Assembly (NCBI RefSeq): GCF_003443735.1
Contig: NZ_CP031969.1
Span: 6,634,001 to 6,698,000, forward strand
Reading direction: 5' to 3'
Origin: Streptomyces sp. CC0208
GTDB lineage: Bacteria; Actinomycetota; Actinomycetes; Streptomycetales; Streptomycetaceae
Length of the DNA stretch: 64,000 nucleotides
The position numbers and the translations under genes were made by a program. The notes below the pieces were generated by a model. It was not told the DNA's origin. It did not search any database and saw nothing but the letters and a program-made list of their open reading frames with translations. Below, piece by piece: positions 26,683-36,795 of the stretch. Each line of letters begins with the position of its first letter. The stretch's first letter is position 1.

Positions 26683-28119
26683 ATGCGCCGAGCAAAGATC
26701 GTCTGCACCCTGGGCCCCGCCACCGACTCCTACGACCAGATCAAAGCCCTGGTCGACGCCGGAATGGACGTAGCCCGCTTCAACCTCAGCCACGGCAGCT
26801 ACGCCGAACACGAGGAGCGGTACCACCGCGTCCGCAAGGCCTCCGACGAGACCGGCCGCAGCGTCGGCCTCCTCGCCGACCTTCAGGGCCCGAAGATCCG
26901 CCTCGGCCACTTCACCGAAGGACCCGTACTCCTTGAACGCGGCGACACCTTCACCATCACGGTGGAGGAGGGCGCGGAGGGCGACCAGCGCTCCTGCGGC
27001 ACCACGTACGGCGGACTCGCCTCGGATGTCACTGTGGGTGAGCGCATCCTCGTCGACGACGGCAAGGTCTGCCTGGAGGTCACGTCGGTGGAGGGCCCCC
27101 AGGTCCACACCAGGGTGATCGAGGGCGGCATGGTCTCCGACCACAAGGGCCTGAACCTCCCGGGCGTGGCGGTCTCGGTGCCCGCCCTCTCCGCCAAGGA
27201 CGAGGAGGACCTCCGCTGGGCCCTGCGCATGGGCTTCGACGTGATCGCGCTGTCGTTCGTGCGAAGTGGCCGCGACATCGAGGCCGTTCACCGGATCATG
27301 GACGAGGCGGGGCGGCGGCTCCCGGTCATCGCCAAGGTGGAGAAGCCCCAGGCGGTCGAGGCGATCGACGACATCGTGGCCGCGTTCGACGGCATCATGG
27401 TCGCGCGCGGGGACCTGGGCGTGGAGATGCCGCTGGAGCAGGTACCGATCGTCCAGAAGCGCGCGATCAAACTGGCCAAGCGCAACGCCAAGCCGGTGAT
27501 CGTCGCGACCCAGATGCTCGACTCGATGATCGAGAACTCCCGCCCGACGAGGGCGGAGGCCTCTGACGTGGCCAACGCGGTCATCGACGGCACGGACGCG
27601 GTGATGCTGTCGGGGGAGACCAGCGTCGGGAAGTACGCGATCGAGACGGTCCGGACGATGGCGAAGATCGTGGAGGCGGCGGAGGAGGACATCCTCGCGA
27701 AGGGACTGCCGCCGCTGACCGAACGCAACAAGCCGCGGACGCAGGGCGGGGCGGTCGCCCGCGCGGCGGCGGAGATGGGCGACTTCCTGGGCGCGAAGTT
27801 CCTGGTGGCCTTCACCCAGTCGGGCGACACGGTGCGACGGCTTTCGCGGTACCGGTCCCCGATCCCGCTCCTGGCCTTCACTCCGGAGCCGGCGACTCGG
27901 TCGCAGCTGAGCCTGACGTGGGGTGTGGAGACCTTCCTCGGCCCGCAGGTCGACACCACGGACGCGATGGTGGACCAGGTGGACGAGCTGCTGCTGCAGT
28001 ACGGTCGCTGCGAGAAGGGCGACGTGGTCGTGATCACGGCCGGCTCCCCGCCCGGGGTCTCCGGCTCGACGAACCTGGTCCGGGTCCATCACGTCGGCGA
28101 GGACGACAGTCCCAAGTAG
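26683..28119 (+). CDS. pyk: Pyruvate kinase
   Basis: A 478-residue glycolytic enzyme converting phosphoenolpyruvate and ADP to pyruvate and ATP. It begins MRRAKIVCTLGPATDSYDQI, with the substrate and metal segments ARFNLSHGSYAEH and DLQGPKIRLG, and the PK signature VIAKVEKPQAVEAIDDIV including the catalytic Lys. The C-terminal effector domain ends at VHHVGEDDS. Length is normal. No strong ribosome site precedes ATG 26683 (GGTCTAGGGTCGAAAC), so the message may have a very short leader. Confidence 0.96.
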   Translation: MRRAKIVCTLGPATDSYDQIKALVDAGMDVARFNLSHGSYAEHEERYHRVRKASDETGRSVGLLADLQGPKIRLGHFTEGPVLLERGDTFTITVEEGAEGDQRSCGTTYGGLASDVTVGERILVDDGKVCLEVTSVEGPQVHTRVIEGGMVSDHKGLNLPGVAVSVPALSAKDEEDLRWALRMGFDVIALSFVRSGRDIEAVHRIMDEAGRRLPVIAKVEKPQAVEAIDDIVAAFDGIMVARGDLGVEMPLEQVPIVQKRAIKLAKRNAKPVIVATQMLDSMIENSRPTRAEASDVANAVIDGTDAVMLSGETSVGKYAIETVRTMAKIVEAAEEDILAKGLPPLTERNKPRTQGGAVARAAAEMGDFLGAKFLVAFTQSGDTVRRLSRYRSPIPLLAFTPEPATRSQLSLTWGVETFLGPQVDTTDAMVDQVDELLLQYGRCEKGDVVVITAGSPPGVSGSTNLVRVHHVGEDDSPK

Positions 28120-28125
28120 GGGTGG

Positions 28126-28869
28126 TCAGTGCTTGGGGCCTACGTGGGTGTCCATGAGGGCTACTGAGGCTTTGCGGGCGATGGAGATGTTGTGGCTGTT
28201 CGCCCGCTTCCAGTCGACTCCCACTCGGTCGAGGGTGTGGGTGAAGAGCCTGATGATGTCGCCCGACAGGTTGGTGAAGAAGTACCGGGGATATTCGTAG
28301 CGCTTCTGTTCACCGGCCACGAGGCGCGTCGTCCAGTTGGTGATGCGGCACCCGTCGGAGTGGATGAGGCCGCGGATGAACTCCCATGGGTGGACGTCGA
28401 CGATGGCCTGCTGCCAGGAAACGAGGGCGATGGAGCGCTCATGCTTCTTGCCAGGTCCGTGCTGGGGGAAGAGGCTGGGCCAGTGCCGGGAGTAGCCGGT
28501 CATCATCCGGTAGCCCTCCTTTTGGAGGGCGTAGACGGCAATACCTGGGCGCACTTTGGTGATGGCTTCGCGGCACTCCTGGATGAGGCCCGGCCAGGCG
28601 TCGGCGCACGCGATGCGCAGGTGGTAGCCGCCGCGCGGGTGTGCGCTGATGCAGCCATCACCCAGGTAGAGGCCCAGTAGGTACGCGTAGGCCTGTTCGT
28701 CGGCAGGCGGCCCGGGGCCGGGAGATGACATGCGCGGTAACGGCTCGATGCGTTGCTGCCAGGAGCAGATCGCGGCTCGCGAGATTCCCGTTTCTCGGCT
28801 GACCGAGTTGAGGCTGCGCCCCTGTGTCACCAGTGCGAGAGCTCGCTTGCGCGTGCTGACGTCGTACAT
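28126..28869 (-). CDS. LAGLIDADG-motif protein with N-terminal helix-turn-helix
   Basis: A 247-residue protein with two LAGLIDADG-type helices: YLLGLYLGDG (63-72, Asp71) and FIRGLIHSDG (164-173, Asp172). This is the spacing of monomeric homing endonucleases. The N-terminus (about 5-42) is a transposase/IS-like HTH (TRKRALALVTQGRSLNSVSRETGISRAAICSWQQR). It is free-standing, not in an intron or intein, lying between pyk and a tRNA gene whose terminator immediately precedes it. A GTG at 28902 would extend it by 11 residues. It might be a domesticated DNA-binding regulator or a mobile nuclease; activity is unknown. Confidence 0.85.
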   Translation of the reverse strand: MYDVSTRKRALALVTQGRSLNSVSRETGISRAAICSWQQRIEPLPRMSSPGPGPPADEQAYAYLLGLYLGDGCISAHPRGGYHLRIACADAWPGLIQECREAITKVRPGIAVYALQKEGYRMMTGYSRHWPSLFPQHGPGKKHERSIALVSWQQAIVDVHPWEFIRGLIHSDGCRITNWTTRLVAGEQKRYEYPRYFFTNLSGDIIRLFTHTLDRVGVDWKRANSHNISIARKASVALMDTHVGPKH

Positions 28870-28910
28870 GCGGCCACTCTGCGCGAGTGATCGCGAAGAC
28901 ACGCAGCAAA

Positions 28911-28944
28911 AAGTGGATGTTCACGAGAACGGGAACATCCACTT
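28911..28944 (-). terminator. Rho-independent terminator of the tRNA gene
   Basis: On the minus strand, AAGTGGATGTTC and GAACATCCACTT form a perfect 12-bp stem with a 10-base loop, followed by more T residues (CTTTTTGC). It lies about 30 bases after the 3' end of the tRNA and before the LAGLIDADG gene. Confidence 0.85.
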
Positions 28945-28975
28945 CTTGAGGGTAACCTTGGAATCGAAGGAAAAG

Positions 28976-29050
28976 TGCCCCAGGTGGGATTCGAACCCAC
29001 ACTGTCCGCTGTTTGAGAGCGGCCTCTCTAACCAGTTGGAGTACTGGGGC
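28976..29050 (-). tRNA. tRNA with CAA anticodon (Leu), atypical short variable arm
   Basis: A 75-nt minus-strand cloverleaf. It has acceptor GCCCCAG/CTGGGGC, a T arm GTGGG-TTCGAAT-CCCAC, and an anticodon stem CCGCT/AGCGG with loop CTCAAAC, giving anticodon CAA (reads UUG, Leu). The D loop contains the conserved GG. CCA is not encoded. The variable region is only ACAGT, whereas bacterial tRNA-Leu is normally type II with a long variable arm. The D stem is only three sure pairs (CTC/GAG), with three bases before the anticodon stem. It could be a divergent tRNA-Leu or a specialised tRNA-like gene. Confidence 0.75.
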
Positions 29051-29150
29051 CTTAGAAAGGAAGGAGAAGTGCAACCCCTCGCGCACCCACCTTACCGCAG
29101 CTAGGTACGCTCTTGTCAGCAGTACCCCTGCCCCTGAACGAGGAGCCCCC

Positions 29151-29807
29151 GTGACCGCCCCCGAGTCGCCCCAGCCCGTAGACGCGCCCGACGACGACAA
29201 GTCGCACGTGCCTCCGCTGACGACCCGTGTCGTCATTGCCGAGGACGAGGCCCTGATCCGGCTCGACCTCAAAGAGATGCTGGAGGAAGAGGGCTACAGC
29301 GTCGTAGGCGAGGCAGGCGATGGCGAGCAGGCCATCGAGCTGGCCCGTGAGCACAAGCCGGACCTCGTGATCCTCGACGTGAAGATGCCCAAGCTGGACG
29401 GCATCTCCGCGGCCGAGAAGATCGCCGAAGAGCGCATCGCGCCCGTCCTCATGCTCACCGCCTTCTCGCAGCGCGACCTGGTGGAGCGGGCCCGGGACGC
29501 CGGTGCGATGGCGTACCTCGTCAAGCCCTTCAGCAAGAGCGATGTCGTGCCGGCGATCGAGATGGCCGTGTCCCGGTTCACCGAGCTGAAGGAGCTGGAG
29601 AACGAGGTCGCGGATCTGACCCAGCGGCTCGAGACGCGCAAGCTCGTCGACCGGGCGAAGTCGATCCTCCAGACCTCCTACGGCCTGACGGAGCCTGCCG
29701 CGTTCCGGTGGATCCAGAAGACGTCGATGGACCGGCGCATGTCGATGCAGCAGGTCGCGGAGGCGGTCATTCTGGACGCCGACGAGAAGAAGGCCAACAA
29801 GGGCTGA
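29151..29807 (+). CDS. pdtaR: ANTAR domain response regulator PdtaR
   Basis: A 218-residue response regulator with a receiver (about 25-140; VVIAEDEALIRLDL, phospho-Asp76 in LVILDVKMP, Lys in YLVKPFSKS), a coiled-coil linker (ELKELENEVADLTQRLE) and a C-terminal ANTAR RNA-binding domain (RAKSILQTSYGLTEPAAFRWIQKTS). Phosphorylated ANTAR proteins dimerise on double-hairpin RNAs and prevent termination. The cognate kinase PdtaS is not nearby, as in other actinobacteria. GTG 29151 follows GAGGAG at good spacing. The same order pyk, tRNA, pdtaR, liv genes is, as I recall, conserved in streptomycetes. Confidence 0.93.
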   Translation: MTAPESPQPVDAPDDDKSHVPPLTTRVVIAEDEALIRLDLKEMLEEEGYSVVGEAGDGEQAIELAREHKPDLVILDVKMPKLDGISAAEKIAEERIAPVLMLTAFSQRDLVERARDAGAMAYLVKPFSKSDVVPAIEMAVSRFTELKELENEVADLTQRLETRKLVDRAKSILQTSYGLTEPAAFRWIQKTSMDRRMSMQQVAEAVILDADEKKANKG

Positions 29808-29828
29808 GCCCCGATCGGCACAGACGAA

Positions 29829-29859
29829 GGCCCGCGTCCCGGAGAAGGGGGCGCGGGCC
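29829..29859. terminator. Bidirectional terminator between pdtaR and livF
   Basis: GGCCCGCG pairs with CGCGGGCC, with CCC/GGG extending the stem around a short loop. It lies in the 73-bp gap between the convergent pdtaR and livF stop codons. There is no T run, as is common in streptomycete terminators. Confidence 0.75.
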
Positions 29860-29880
29860 TCGTCGTACGCACGAAGGGCG

Positions 29881-30593
29881 TCAGTCCTCGCCGAGGTATG
29901 CCTTGCGGACCGACTCGTCGTGGAGGAGGTCTTGTCCGGTGCCGGACAGGACGATGTTGCCGACCTCCATGACGTGTCCCTGGTCGGCGAGAGAGAGTGC
30001 CGCTTGGGCGTTCTGCTCGACGAGGAGGATCGTCGTGCCCTGGGACTTGAGTTCGACGATGGTCGCCATGATCTTCTGCATCATGATGGGGGACAACCCC
30101 ATGGAGGGCTCGTCCAGCATCAGGAGCTTCGGCTGGGACATCAGGGCGCGGCCCATCGCGAGCATCTGCTGCTCGCCGCCGGACAGGGTGCCTGCCGCCT
30201 GGTTGCGGCGTTCTCCCAGGATCGGGAAGAGCTCGTAGGCGCGCTGTATGTCCTTTTCGATGCCTTCCTTGTCTTTCCTGAGGAAGGCTCCGAGCTGGAG
30301 GTTTTCGAAGATCGTCAGGCGGGGGAAGATGTGCCGGCCTTCGGGGGAGTGGGCGAGTCCGAAGGAGACGATCTTGTGGGCGGGGATGCCGCTGAGGGGT
30401 TTGCCGTCGAAGAGGATCTTGCCGGAGGTGGGCTTCAGCAGACCGGACAGTGTCCTGAGTGTCGTCGTCTTGCCGGCGCCGTTGGTGCCGATGAGGGTGA
30501 CGACCTGGCCTGCTTCGACGCTGAAGGAGATGCCTTTGACGGCTTCGATCTTGCCGTAGGAGACCCGGAGGTCCTCGACTTCGAGGAGTGCGG

Positions 30594-30597
<4 letters not shown>
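29881..30597 (-). CDS. livF: Branched-chain amino-acid ABC transporter ATP-binding protein LivF
   Basis: A 238-residue ATPase with Walker A GTNGAGKTT (37-45), signature LSGGEQQMLAMGRAL, and Walker B KLLMLDEPSMGLSP. The LivF hallmark LVEQNAQAALSLAD is in the switch region. It energises uptake through LivH/LivM together with LivG. GTG 30597 overlaps the livG stop, so it is the last gene of the minus-strand livHMGF block. The convergent pdtaR gene is separated by a strong hairpin. Confidence 0.95.
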
Positions 30598-31447
<850 letters not shown>

Positions 31448-31451
<4 letters not shown>

Positions 31452-33226
31452 GCCCCCGCCTTGGTGACGGCGGCGGGGTCGCCGGTCAGCGTTGTTGTTT
31501 CTGGTACGTCGAGTTGGCCGGTCTCGTGGAATTCGAGTTGGCGGCGGCGGTTGGCGATGATGCCTTCGGGGCGGAAGCGCATCAGCAGGATGAGGGCGAT
31601 GCCGAAGGCGAGCAGCGACTTGTCCTGGAGGAAGACGAGCTTCTCCGGGAGCAGGTAGAGGAGTGCGGCGCCGAGGATGGGGCCTGCGACCGTGCCCATG
31701 CCGCCGAGGACGACTGCGGCGAGGAGGAAGGCCGAGTTGGGGGGTGTCGAGCCCGCGAACTGGTACGGCGTCGGGACGACGCTGTAGGTGACGTGGGCGC
31801 TGACGGTGCCGGCGAGGCCGGCGAGGGTGGCGCCGAGGGCGAAGGCGATGAGTTTGACGCGGAAGCCGTTGATGCCCATGGCGGTGGCGGCGGTCTCGTC
31901 CTCGCGGATGGCGATCCAGGAGCGGCCGATGCGGGAGTCGGCGGCGCGGGTGTAGACCAGGACCACGATGGCCATGATCAGCACCATGAGCAGGTAGTAG
32001 TTGGCGAAGCGGCCGAGGGTGAAGCCTGCTACGTCGTGGGCTTGGCCGAGGTTGAACCCGAAGAAGTTGAGGTCGGGGATGGCCGGAATGCCGTTGGGGC
32101 CGTTGGTGAGGTCGGGGCCGGAGTCGCCGTCCATGTTGTTGACGGCGATACGGAAGATCTCTCCGAAGCCGAGGGTGACGATGGCGAGGTAGTCGCCGCG
32201 CAGTCGCAGGGTGGGGGCGCCGATGAGGACGCCGAAGACGAGCGATGCGGCGGCGCCGGTGAGGGCGGCGGCCCAGAAGGGGAAGTGGACGCCGGAGAAG
32301 CGGGAGAACTCGGAGCCGGAGACGAGGGCGGCGGTGTAGGCGCCGACGCCGAGGAAGGCGACGTATCCGAGGTCGAGAAGGCCCGCGAGGCCGACGACGA
32401 TGTTGAGGCCCAGGGCGACGGTCCCGAAGATCAGGATGTTGACGCCGATGTTGGCGTAGTGGTCGTTGGTCTGGGTGAAGGGGAACGCGATGGCCGCGGC
32501 GAAGCCCATGGCGAGCGTGAAGCTGCGGTTGCGGGCGACGATGCGGGAGAAGCGGTCGTTGAGGCCGGCGGTGTGCAGGGCCCAGACGGCGAAGATGACG
32601 ACGATGAGGTAGCCGATGAAGAGTTCGCCGTACTCGGTGTCGATGCCGTAGGTGAAGACGGCCAGGCCGACGATGGTGGCGAGGGTGATGATCGCGCGCT
32701 CGACCCAGGGGCTGATGGGTGCGGCGGCGGGGATGCCGTCGGGCTTGGCGATGTAGGCCTTGAGGTTGCCCTTGGCACTCGCGGTGCGGGGCTCGGGGAG
32801 AGCGAAGGCGCCGATGACGGGCAGGAGGGAGGCGATGGCCGCGACCCAGCCGCCCGGTTCGAGGTTGGCGAGTCCGCCGAGTTCGACCGCGATCGAGACG
32901 ATGGTGTACCAGGTGACGCCGAAGCCGCCGAGGGCGGTGAGTACCAGGGGGGCGTTGTTGCGGGCGGGGATCAGTCCGCGGAGGCCGGGGACTTCGTATG
33001 CCGCGAGCGCGAACACCGTGACGAGCAGGCCGGCGATGAAGGTGAGCCACTGGAGGCCGCCGGGGTAGCCGCTGATGGTGAGGTCGCCGGGGAACTCGCT
33101 GGTCCAGGTCCAGGCGAGGAAGGCGGAGGCGGCGGTGGCGATTCCTCCGGCGAGGAGGAGTGCGCGGGCCGCGGGGAGGGGCAGGGGGATCAGGCCGCGG
33201 GTGGTGGTGTCGGTCATCGTGATCAC
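31448..33226 (-). CDS. livM: Branched-chain amino-acid ABC transporter permease LivM
   Basis: A 592-residue permease, much longer than E. coli LivM because of an N-terminal extension of about 230 residues carrying four extra hydrophobic segments before the conserved core. The core begins near GVNILIFGTVALGLNIVVGLAG, followed by GAPTLRLRGDYLAIVTLGFGE and the EAA-like loop AIREDETAATAMGIN. Such extended LivM proteins are usual in streptomycetes. GTG 33226 overlaps the livH stop; ATG 33217 is the alternative start. Confidence 0.94.
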
Positions 33227-34152
33227 GCCCTGTCCGCTACGCGTTCGCCGAGCAGGCCTTGTGGCCTGACGAGGAGGACGATGATGAGCAGGCAGAAGGC
33301 CCAGACGTCCTTCCAGGAGCCGCCGCCGAAGAGGTGCATGCCGGGGATGTCGTCGATGTAGGCGGAGGCGAGGGTCTCGGCGACGCCGAGGACGAGGCCG
33401 CCGAGCATGGCGCCGTAGATGTTGCCGATGCCGCCGAGGACGGCCGCGGTGAAGGCCTTGAGGCCCATCAGGAAGCCCATGCGGTAGTCGATGCTGCCGT
33501 ACTTCATGCCGTAGGCGACGGCGGCGACGGCGGCGAAGAAGCCGCCGATGGCGAAGGCGATCACGATGATGCGGTTGGTGTCGATGCCCATGAGCTGTGC
33601 GGTGTCCGGGTCCTGGGCGGTGGCCTGCATGGCGCGGCCGGTGCGGGACTTGCGGACGAAGAAGGCGAGGGCGGACATGCAGACGATCGCGGCGACGATC
33701 AGGAAGATGTCGGCGTCCTTGATGGTGATGGAGCCGATGTCGTGGGTGGCGTCGAGGCCGGGGAAGGCGACGGCGCGGTCGGCGTGCGGGTAGAAGTTGC
33801 GGACGACTTCCTGCAGGGCCAGGGAGAGGCCGATCGCGGTGATGAGCGGTGCGAGCCGTGGGGCTCCGCGCAGGGGCCGGTAGGCGAACCGTTCCGCTCC
33901 GACGGCGATGAGGATGGCGACGATGCCGCCGCCGATCAGCATCAGGGGGACGGCGAGTGCCATCGAGGTGCCGTCGGGGAGGATGTAGAAGTAGACCGTG
34001 AAGGCGCCGAAGGCCCCGGTCATGAAGATCTCGCCGTGCGCGAAGTTGATGAGCTGGACGATGCCGTACACCATCGTGTAGCCGATGGCGATGAGCCCGT
34101 ACATCGAGCCTAGGAGCAGCCCGTTGGCCAGCTGCTGCGGCAGGGTGTTCAC
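33223..34152 (-). CDS. livH: Branched-chain amino-acid ABC transporter permease LivH
   Basis: A 309-residue membrane permease starting NTLPQQLANGLLLGSMYGLI, with YGIVQLINFAHGEIFMTGAF typical of LivH and the coupling loop RAMQATAQDPDTAQLMGID. The start GTG 34152 is chosen because GGAGG lies seven bases upstream; a longer reading from 34188 has no ribosome site. It is separated from the upstream binding-protein gene by a strong hairpin (34218-34252), probably lowering permease expression relative to the binding protein. Confidence 0.94.
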   Translation of the reverse strand: MNTLPQQLANGLLLGSMYGLIAIGYTMVYGIVQLINFAHGEIFMTGAFGAFTVYFYILPDGTSMALAVPLMLIGGGIVAILIAVGAERFAYRPLRGAPRLAPLITAIGLSLALQEVVRNFYPHADRAVAFPGLDATHDIGSITIKDADIFLIVAAIVCMSALAFFVRKSRTGRAMQATAQDPDTAQLMGIDTNRIIVIAFAIGGFFAAVAAVAYGMKYGSIDYRMGFLMGLKAFTAAVLGGIGNIYGAMLGGLVLGVAETLASAYIDDIPGMHLFGGGSWKDVWAFCLLIIVLLVRPQGLLGERVADRA

Positions 34153-34217
34153 CGCGTGGCCTCCATTGTCGCTGGTGGTCGTGTGCACGTATTGCGTGCT
34201 GGGGTGGGGTGTGGCAA

Positions 34218-34252
34218 GGGCCGCGCGGTCGGGGTCCCCTCCCGCGCGGCCC
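34218..34252 (-). terminator. Attenuating hairpin between livJ and livH
   Basis: GGGCCGCGCGG and CCGCGCGGCCC form a perfect 11-bp stem with a 13-base loop in the 135-bp gap after the binding-protein gene. There is no T run. It probably acts as a partial terminator or 3'-end stabiliser so that the binding protein exceeds the membrane components. Confidence 0.75.
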
Positions 34253-34287
34253 GTGAGTGGTGTCGCTGTGTGCTGCTGGGGCCTGGA

Positions 34288-35526
34288 CTAGCCGAGGTCG
34301 GCGGTGCCGGTCTTCACAGCCTTCCACGCACCCTTGGTGACCTGGTAGACGGTGAGCTGCTTGTTGGTGGTGTCACCGTACTGGTCGAAGGCGACCTTGC
34401 CGGAGATGCCTTCGAAGTCGGACTTCTGGACACCGTCGACGACGGAGGAGCGCAGGGCGTTGATGTCGCTGGGGACCTTGCCGCTGTTGGCGTCGACGGC
34501 GGCCTTCACTGCCTTGATGATGGCGGTGGTGGCGTCGTAGGAGTACGCGCCGTAGGCGCCGTAGTCACCCTTGTAGCCCTTGGACTTGTAGGTCTCGATG
34601 AAGGTCTTGGCCGCGGGCAGGGTGTCGGCGGGGACGCCGACGGCGGTGGCGAGGTCGCCCTCGGAGGAGGCGCCGGCGGTCTCGATGTAGGTGGAGGCGA
34701 ACATGCCGTCGCCGCCGAAGAGCGGGATCTTGACGCCGGCGCCCTTGAGCTGCTTGGTGATCAGCGAGGACTCGTCGTACTGGCCGCCGTAGTAGAGCAG
34801 GTCGGCCTTGGCGTTCTTGATCTTGGTGACGAGGGAGCCGAAGTCCTTGTCGCCGGTGTTGATGTGGTCGGTGCCGACGACCTTGCCACCGAGCTTCTTG
34901 AACTGCTCGTTGAAGATCTTCGCGAGGCCGGCGCCGTAGGTCTGCTTGTCGTCGACGACGAAGACCTTCTTCTTCTTGAGGCCGTTGTACGCGTAGTCGG
35001 CGGCGAAGCTGCCCTGGAGCTCGTCGGTGGTGGCGGTGCGGAAGTACGTCTTGTACGGCCGCTTCTTGTCCGTCTGCCAGTTCTTGCCCTGGGTCAGCTC
35101 GGGGTTGGTGTTCGAGGGGGAGATCTGGACCATGTTGGCCGAGGCGAACACCTGCTGCATCGTCTGGGCGACGCCGGAGTTCAGGGGGCCGACGGCGCCG
35201 ACGGCGGTCTTGTCGCCGGTGATGGTGGTGGCGTTGGACTGGCCGGTGGCCGGCTGCGCCTTGTCGTCGAAGGCCTTCAGCTTGAACGTCACGCCCGGGA
35301 CGAGCTTGTTCTTGTTGGCGTCGTCGACGGCGATCTGGGCGCCGTACTGGATGCCGAGACCGGTGGTGGAGTTCTCGCCGGACAGCGGGGCGTCCACGCC
35401 GATGGTGAGGGTGGTGCCACCCCCGTTGTCGCTGTCGCTGCCCTTGTCGTCACGGGAGCCGCAGGCGGTGAGTGTGAGAGCCCCCGTCGCCATGACGGAG
35501 GTCAGGATCACCATGGAACGTCGCAC
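34288..35526 (-). CDS. livJ: Branched-chain amino-acid ABC transporter substrate-binding lipoprotein
   Basis: A 412-residue extracellular lipoprotein. The signal peptide RRSMVILTSVMATGALTLTAC ends in a lipobox with the lipidated Cys at LTACGS, followed by a Gly/Ser/Asp linker and a type I periplasmic-binding fold (LTIGVDAPLSGENSTTGLG; IVKIPLFGGDG-like hinge segments). It would deliver branched-chain amino acids to LivHMGF. The annotated ATG at 35532 abuts the ribosome site GAAAGGA with no spacing, so GTG 35526, six bases further on, is preferred. Confidence 0.93.
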   Translation of the reverse strand: MRRSMVILTSVMATGALTLTACGSRDDKGSDSDNGGGTTLTIGVDAPLSGENSTTGLGIQYGAQIAVDDANKNKLVPGVTFKLKAFDDKAQPATGQSNATTITGDKTAVGAVGPLNSGVAQTMQQVFASANMVQISPSNTNPELTQGKNWQTDKKRPYKTYFRTATTDELQGSFAADYAYNGLKKKKVFVVDDKQTYGAGLAKIFNEQFKKLGGKVVGTDHINTGDKDFGSLVTKIKNAKADLLYYGGQYDESSLITKQLKGAGVKIPLFGGDGMFASTYIETAGASSEGDLATAVGVPADTLPAAKTFIETYKSKGYKGDYGAYGAYSYDATTAIIKAVKAAVDANSGKVPSDINALRSSVVDGVQKSDFEGISGKVAFDQYGDTTNKQLTVYQVTKGAWKAVKTGTADLG

Positions 35527-35740
35527 AATCATTCCTTTCCGCAGGCTCGCGCGCCCTTGTGGGTGCGGCTGGTGCCCGCGCTTTACCGAACTCCCGATGG
35601 AGCGGTGACTGGCCGTGACTCTAAGCCCGGTTTGCAGGCAGGGGCATCGCTGTGTGCGGGCTTGTGACTTTCTTGTTATGACGTGATGGATGGCGGGCTT
35701 CCGTCGAGGGGGCTCTCAGCCGGTTTGGCGGATTATCCCC

Positions 35741-36427
35741 TCAGTCCGCATTTTGAGAACCTGCACTTCCGCTTGGCCGTCCGGGCTGTGGCCCGGATGT
35801 CGTGGCGCAGGCGTCCCGAAGGAGCCGGAAAAGGTCGCGGGAGTACGCCCGGCCGAAGATGAAGCTGTGATGCTGTATTGCGCGCGCGTTACGGAGGGTT
35901 ACGTCAAGAAAGGGTAGGTCGGCATTCAGGGGCAGACCCGAACAGTCGGAAACCGTGATTTCCACGGTGACCCGGCGTGTGGTGCCGGGGTGGACGGTGA
36001 ACGCCTCGGGGAGGGCGTGGGCGGTGAGGCCGGTGAAGGCGGCGCCGGTGACCTGGAGGGTGACGGGGGTCCCGCTGTCGACGTCGACGGCGAAGCGGAA
36101 GCGGCCGGTGGTGGGGTGGGTGCCGGGGGGTTCGGGGAGTCCGGCGGGCCCGAGGTACCGCCAGGCGGTGACGTTGGCGGGCCAGGGGGAGGGGGTGTGC
36201 TCCGGCTCGGGGTGGTGGTCCTCGGAGAGGGTGCGGGGGACGAGAACTCCGGCCGCGAGCAGGGTGATCGCGGTGGTGGCCAGGGTGGCCCTGCGGACGC
36301 GTGGCGGCAGGCCGCGCCACCACACGCTCCAGCGGTCCGTCAGCCGGGGCCCGTCGGCGCCGATGACGTCGTAACTCTCCCCGCGATCGGGGGAGTCGAC
36401 GGGCTCGACGGGGCCGATACCGGTCAT
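35741..36427 (-). CDS. Membrane-anchored protein of unknown function
   Basis: A 228-residue protein I cannot assign. A polar N-terminal segment of about 45 residues (DRWSVWWRGLPPRVRR) precedes one transmembrane helix (about 46-66, ATLATTAITLLAAGVLV). The rest, about 160 residues, would face outward with a beta-rich pattern (VTLQVTGAAFTGL, RRVTVEITVSDC). Similar single-pass proteins lie downstream of liv binding-protein genes in other streptomycetes, as I recall. The base composition is normal. Confidence 0.75.
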   Translation of the reverse strand: MTGIGPVEPVDSPDRGESYDVIGADGPRLTDRWSVWWRGLPPRVRRATLATTAITLLAAGVLVPRTLSEDHHPEPEHTPSPWPANVTAWRYLGPAGLPEPPGTHPTTGRFRFAVDVDSGTPVTLQVTGAAFTGLTAHALPEAFTVHPGTTRRVTVEITVSDCSGLPLNADLPFLDVTLRNARAIQHHSFIFGRAYSRDLFRLLRDACATTSGPQPGRPSGSAGSQNAD

Positions 36428-36795
36428 GGGAGAACGGTAGGGGGAGTCGGGGGGCCGTGCCCAGTCGGTGTACGCCCCGGGGCCTGCTCGGCGGACCGGG
36501 GGGACGGCGGGAGGCGGTGTGGCCGGGGTGGGGCGAGCGGGGGGTGTCGATGAAGGGCCGTTCTGGGTGGGGTTGTTCGGGTTCGGGGAGCCCGGGGGGC
36601 TATGGGTGTGGGGACCCGGTGGCTGGCGTCGCGGAGGGGTGGGGTGGGTCGGCTCGCGGGGGTTGCCGGCTCGGGTCGTCGGCCAGTTTTGTGCGGCCGG
36701 AGGTGTCCCGGGCGGGCAGGGGGGCCGGCAGGCGGCAGCGGCACCCGGAGGGGTGGGGCGGTCCCGCGGTGCCGGCCCGGTCCCCCGGGCGGCCC
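36428..36795. other. G-rich gap without a gene
   Basis: 368 bases between two minus-strand genes. As at 16756-17070, the plus strand is full of G runs (GGACCGGGGGGACGGCGGG, GAGCGGGGGGTG), so the transcribed strand of the neighbours is C-rich. The open frames are low complexity and lack codon bias. I see no RNA gene or known motif. Confidence 0.55.
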
